Positions 59,464 to 64,000 of a DNA stretch of 64,000 nt are shown piece by piece. The position numbers and the translations under genes were made by a program. The notes beneath the pieces are model-generated. The model did not search any database. It had not been told where the DNA came from and worked only from the letters and a program-made list of their open reading frames with translations. Source of the stretch: Vermamoeba vermiformis (lineage: Eukaryota > Tubulinea > Echinamoebida); contig JBEWZL010000066.1 of NCBI GenBank assembly GCA_045837725.1, positions 62,001 through 126,000 on the forward strand. The letters run 5' to 3'. The stretch's first letter is position 1. Each line of letters begins with the position of its first letter.

Positions 59464-61923
59464 TTAAATCTTTTCAACGTTATCCAATTCAACGCCAAAA
59501 GACTGCGTCGTGTCTTGCGACGTCTCTACAACAAGTTGACCATCGGATTTGCCAGTCATTTCGAATTGAATTTGTTCCATGGTCTTGCCCTTAGTCTCGG
59601 GCAATTTAACGAAGAAATAAATCCATGCAATGACTGCGATGATTCCGTACATCCAAAAAGTTCCCGCCTAAAAAATTTATCGTTTAATAACATTAGCTAT
59701 TTAATATTATTATAGATCTTGTGTATAGTATAATTGTTAATATTTAGGATTCGAACTTACGACTGTTATGCCTTCTGAAATCGTTAAAAAAGTCATCGAC
59801 ACCACCAAGTTGCTGATCCAATTGACGGTTGTCGCGACAGAATTAGCCATGCCGCGTATTCTCAATGGATATATCTCGCTATTAACTGCCCAAGGAATAG
59901 GTCCCTAAAATTATCTTCATTAGCACGATCGAGTTTTCGCGTGTCAAAGTGTCAAAGTGTCAACTGTGAAAAAATTTACCATTCCGATTGCAAAGAAAGC
60001 GACGTATATAATTAACGCTCCTAGTGCAAGATAGCCTATATAAATAAAATTAAAATTGATATTTATAATGAAATTTCGATATTTGAATCGTGTCTGTGGT
60101 ACCTCTATTTCCAGCTGTAATGAAAAAAGATGCGCCTAGTAAGCCCAATCCTAACACGACTCCGACTAATGTGCTCAATAATAACGGTCGTCTTCCAACA
60201 CGGTCTATTAATAAGATTGATACGATCGTGAAAATGGCGTTAGACAAAGCGACCAGATCTGACAACAAAATAGCCCACTGACGTTCTTCAAATCCAGCCA
60301 TAAATAGAATTGTAGCACTAACTTATTAATTAATATATCATATTATAATAATAGTGAGTTATAGTTAATTACGCACCTATAATACATTACGGTATTAATT
60401 CCGACGAATTGTTGAAAAGCTTGCAGAGAAATTCCAACGAGCAAGGCTGGTCTCACATCACTATAAATATTTTATTAGTAATTTATTAATTATATTATAA
60501 TAATTATTAATAATAAGGTACGTACGCAGATAACAATTGGCGCCATCCGCCGGACTCGATCCGGAGACTCATCGAAATTTCATCGAGTTCGAATTCAATC
60601 TGAGAGCAGTGAGATATATTGATAATATAATACAAATATATAACGTACAACATCCTCGGGTGCTGAAGGTCGTACTTGGTGCAGCACAACAGCTGCTTGG
60701 GCCGATTTACCTTTGCTAACTAACCACCTCGGGGTCTCAGGCACGAGCACTATCATGGCGATCAATTGCACTATGGCTGGGAGGGCGCCAAGGCCTAGCA
60801 TGTACCGCCAACCTGAAAGATATTACTATATTTAGAAGGTCCGAATTTTGTTCGAATGACACGTGTCAACAATTTTTTCACGGACAAATTTTTTGCTGTA
60901 ATGAGCACCGCAAAGATTAAATCAATTATTATAATAATCAATAATCAATAATCAATATTTGCAATTATTTTTTAATATTACCGTCCAAAACTTCGGCAAA
61001 GATTGACGCGATTAGGTATGACACGAATTGACCGGTCGTTATGAACAATACATTGATCGTTACTAACGCACCTCTGACAATATAAGTCCATATTAATATT
61101 TGATATGATTATATAAGCTATATTAAATTATTATTGGTCTCTCACTGACCTGCTCTCAGCGGGTGAAATTTCTGCAATATAAATTGGTACTGTGTTTGAA
61201 GCGACACCAATGCCTAGTCCTACGACAAATCGGCCAAATAATAGTAATCCATAGCCACTATATAATAATATTACTATAAATGAGTCAAATCAAGAGATAA
61301 GTATTTTTTCTAGAGCGGATCTAGTTTTTTTGCAAACTTACTTTGCTGCAGCCATTAATAGAGACCCTATAATGAATGCTACTGCCGCAGCGCATACTAT
61401 AGGTTTACGACCAAATTTATCACCGGTAAAACCAGCGACAACAGATCCAACAATCGCGCCTAAGCAAAAAATAATTTAAAAATTCAGAAAAAGATATTTT
61501 AAAAGATTTTACGGACCTATTAGCGCCATACTAACAATAAGCTCTTGTTGAGAATCGCTAAAAGCAAAATCACCGGCAAGAATAAGGAGCGCGCCTGAAA
61601 AAAGAAAATTATGAGCGACATCTGGAATATTAATATCACTAAAAATACCTGAAATAACTCCTGTATCATAGCCGAATAAAAATCCACCAATGGCTGATAT
61701 AAATGTAACTTTAAATAGAAAATTCCTGCTTGGCTGAATAAAACGATGATTAATTGAATATCAAGGGAAAAAAACCTCGTAATATTCAAATAATTATTTA
61801 TATATAAATATTATATACTAGATATCGTACTAAATATGTTTGGTCACCACCAGATTCACTGGCAGCACTGAAGTCAGATTTGTTCAGCCTATTATCGTCT
61901 TCTAATTCTTGATGTTCCTCCAT
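59464..61923 (-). CDS. MFS sugar/inositol transporter
   Basis: About 520 residues in some 13 exons from ATG 61923 ([11 protein letters not shown]). Twelve membrane segments can be traced. Signatures of the sugar-porter family are [74 protein letters not shown] and the closing [12 protein letters not shown]. The [12 protein letters not shown] and [12 protein letters not shown] stretches are closest to proton-coupled myo-inositol or plant-INT-like carriers. The large cytoplasmic loop is short here. One intron holds the TGACACGTGTCA palindrome and another a GTGTCAAA triplet repeat. The exact substrate is not known. Confidence 0.85.
59941..59962. repeat. GTGTCAAA triplet repeat in an intron
   Basis: Three near-perfect 8-bp units (GTGTCAAA, GTGTCAAA, GTGTCAAC) in a transporter intron. 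They match the half-site of the recurrent TGACACGTGTCA palindrome (TTTGACAC reversed). Confidence 0.7.
60857..60868. repeat. TGACACGTGTCA palindrome in an intron
   Basis: A perfect copy in an intron of the sugar transporter gene, embedded in AATGACACGTGTCAACA. Confidence 0.8.
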
Positions 61924-62218
61924 ATTGATACAGTACTATTTACATGTTCATTAATCGATAATACAAATGATTTTGAACCGAAATAAACGCAGTACAAATC
62001 TCTGACATCAGAAATTTCACCAATTTTCTTTTGTGCGTTGTAACACAATGCTCTGCCTCGTTAATTTAGCTGCTATAATACATGCCATAAACGCAGATCG
62101 ATCCTGCCCAAATGATTCGTATCCCTTGAAGCCGATTTTTAATTTTATTTTTCGTTTTGGCAACGTTGCCAAAATTAATGACCAAGCCACCATTTTAATC
62201 TTCATTTGGCAATCCGAA

Positions 62219-63959
62219 ATGGAGCACAACAACAGTGAATTAAATAATTTTAATTACTTCGAGGCCATACCGGGCGAAGTCCAAGCCAAAATTTTCAATT
62301 ATTTAACGTTGAAAGATCTCGTTGGAAGGTTAGCGAGGTAAGCTACAAAAATATTATTCAGGTATTATTTTTAATTATTCTAATTATTATGGTCGTAGAT
62401 CTTCAAAACACGTGGCGAATATTATTCAAAATTCATTATCAATCCACGGCGGCCCACATAACTCACTAAACATCTTGGTTACTGGCCACCATGGCGCAGG
62501 TAATAAAAGGCAAAATAATTATAGTAATATAAACATAAATGATTCGTTAATAAGATAAACAACAGATTCGTACGTTACAAAATTTTTTTTTAAATTAACA
62601 CTTCATGTTAGGTAGTTCAACGCTATATACTAGACTTCAAGAAGAGCTTGGTATCAATTCGATGGTGAGAAATTTATCGGAATCGAACGAGATCGGATCT
62701 ACCTACAAACCCGTTGACGATCGCCGGTGCCAGATCTCCGCAATTAAACTCGAAAATACTCGTGCGAATATATGGCATGGTTCAACTAAGGAAAATAGAG
62801 TCAAAAGAATGTACCCTCATTGCGGTGCTGTAAGTAGATTCAGAATCTGGATGTGACCACACGTTTAGACTCTAACAGTTTTCTTATTTTGATCGATAAT
62901 ATAGGCTCAATGTATCATTTATGTTGTATCATGCTCTGAAATAGCGACAAGAGGTGATAGTTTGCGTAACGATATTCGGTGCTATCACGCTCTGACCAGC
63001 GATGTTCAATGGATATTTGTCATCAACAAGATGGACCAAGTTCAATATAACGAGCAAGGTATGGCATTAGATGCCGGCTATTGATTATATTATAGTCTTA
63101 TACTTCGATCAGAGTACAACAAGTGTGTCGAAATTATCAAAAAGATAGCGGTGAAAGTGATCGGTGAACAACGCTTGGACAGACTTCATTTCATTCCGAT
63201 GTGCACAAATGATATGAAAATACGCGTAACAAGTGATAATAGCAATCAGAATATGACATGGAATTCGATGAACTTGTGGCGCGTGTTGAATCAAATCGCA
63301 TCCGAGAGTTGTTCTTCGCCTCTCAAAATGTTCAGAAAATTCAAAGCTACTATAATTAGAACGTACGGATGGGTACCAAATGTATCAGGAAAAGACGAGG
63401 GCTTTGTTATCGTTTATGTACTGGGTATGGAATTTCGTAGAAATATTTTTTGGATCCGGCGCTAATTGATTCGATAACGTAGAGGGCTGTATCTCCGTCG
63501 GGGATCATATTCAAATTATTCCAGACCTATTTGGTCCTTATATAGATCAGAGGTACAAATATGCCTCCGTTGAAGTAGTGGGGATCCAGTCGTACAATAC
63601 GAAAAAAACTATCGCCTTGCCCAAGTAAGACCCCTTTCCTCGTAATACATTTTACTAATGATATTATAAGCTCGTATGTCGGTCTTGCGATTAAAAAGCC
63701 GACAGCTCTAGTATACCATACGAAGATCAGGCCAACGCCAAAACCAGTACGCATCCAAACAAAATCGATTTACAGCTTAATTAATACTAATATTTTAATT
63801 TATTAGAAATATTCAATTGTTCATTACCCTGGTATTACACTCTCCAATGAGAAAAAACATGATATTATTTCCACAACCAATGGCGGTGGGATCCGCTTTA
63901 CGAAGCAGTTATCGTGCACGTTGGACATCAAACTGGACGCTATAAATGGCACGGCATGA
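62219..63959 (+). CDS. F-box fused to a degenerate eEF1A-like GTPase
   Basis: About 430 residues from ATG 62219 (MEHNNSELNNFNYFEAIPGE), in a divergent arrangement with the transporter. The first 60 residues are an F-box (IPGEVQAKIFNYLTLKDLVG, then SSKHVANIIQNSL). Next is a translation-factor-type GTPase: the P-loop region LNILVTGHHGAGSSTLY corresponds to the GHVDAGKST of eEF1A but has Ser in place of the catalytic Lys; the switch II DxPGH is not recognisable (ANIWHGSTKENRV); the G4 motif VINKMDQ is intact. Domain II-like (EGCISVGDHIQIIPD; SYVGLAIKKPTALVYHTKI) and domain III-like (KYSIVHYPGITLSNEKKHD) segments follow. The final exon reaches TGA at 63957-63959, though the gene could continue past the window if another donor is used. 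Confidence 0.72.
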
Positions 63960-64000
63960 TCCACGAAGTAATATTCATAATCTTACATCAATTAACTTGC

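Noticed and set aside
1-64000. Transposons, LTR elements, virus-like elements and CRISPR arrays
   Set aside because: No transposase, reverse transcriptase, integrase, capsid-like frame, long terminal repeats or regularly spaced direct repeats were seen.

Overview
The window is nuclear DNA from a compact-genome eukaryote. Nearly every gene is split by short introns, mostly 45-70 nt. The donor is usually GTACGT or GTAAGT, a CTAAC-like branch site lies close to the acceptor, and the acceptor is usually TTTTAG or TATAG. I find no bacterial operon signals, tRNA, rRNA, CRISPR array, transposase or reverse transcriptase. The best guess for the host is a free-living amoebozoan-like protist. The reasons are a RhoGEF carrying the cNMP-GRAM-cNMP cassette known from Dictyostelium GbpC/GbpD, paired-BTB proteins, PPR proteins and a non-fungal-looking setting for a Zn2Cys6 factor. 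This placement is inference; no species can be named from the sequence.

Layout: 1-2595 (+) 3' part of a gamma-glutamyltranspeptidase; 2957-3814 (+) intronless short-chain dehydrogenase; 4404-6495 (+) subtilase; 6769-8347 (-) PhyH-type dioxygenase; 8694-11165 (-) Crinkler-like NTPase; 11483-14974 (-) LRR plus double BTB protein; 16173-17316 (+) membrane protein; 19393-25743 (-) very large EF-like/IQ/DH/PH/MORN/cNMP/GRAM/cNMP protein; 26423-32563 three paralogous zinc-finger/LRR/F-box genes (two minus, one plus); 32653-36893 (-) oligopeptidase B fused in frame to an O-methyltransferase; 38221-40040 (-) three-RRM protein; 40342-46105 an inverted pair of unusual histone H3 genes flanking a PPR-TrmB fusion gene; 46573-48867 (-) BTB-BTB-ankyrin; 49621-51863 (-) F-box plus predicted beta-propeller; 52443-54322 (+) seven-TM protein; 54417-56328 (+) Zn2Cys6 factor; 56891-59067 (+) F-box/TPR; 59464-61923 (-) inositol/sugar transporter; 62219 to about 63959 (+) F-box fused to an eEF1A-like protein.

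Two themes stand out. First, ubiquitin-ligase adaptors are very dense: six F-box genes and two double-BTB genes in 64 kb. Second, several domain fusions look unusual: oligopeptidase B-methyltransferase, PPR-TrmB, F-box-eEF1A, and RhoGEF with the GbpC-type nucleotide cassette. The histone H3 pair carries an acidic N-terminal extension and has lost the K4, K9 and K14 positions, which is the strongest candidate for something undescribed. A perfect 12-bp palindrome, TGACACGTGTCA, recurs five times, four of them inside introns.

Caution: several otherwise well-conserved genes contain one small indel that breaks the frame (subtilase, RhoGEF, two F-box paralogs, both H3 copies). Assembly indel errors and real decay cannot be told apart from the sequence alone. 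Exon coordinates are by-eye splice predictions.
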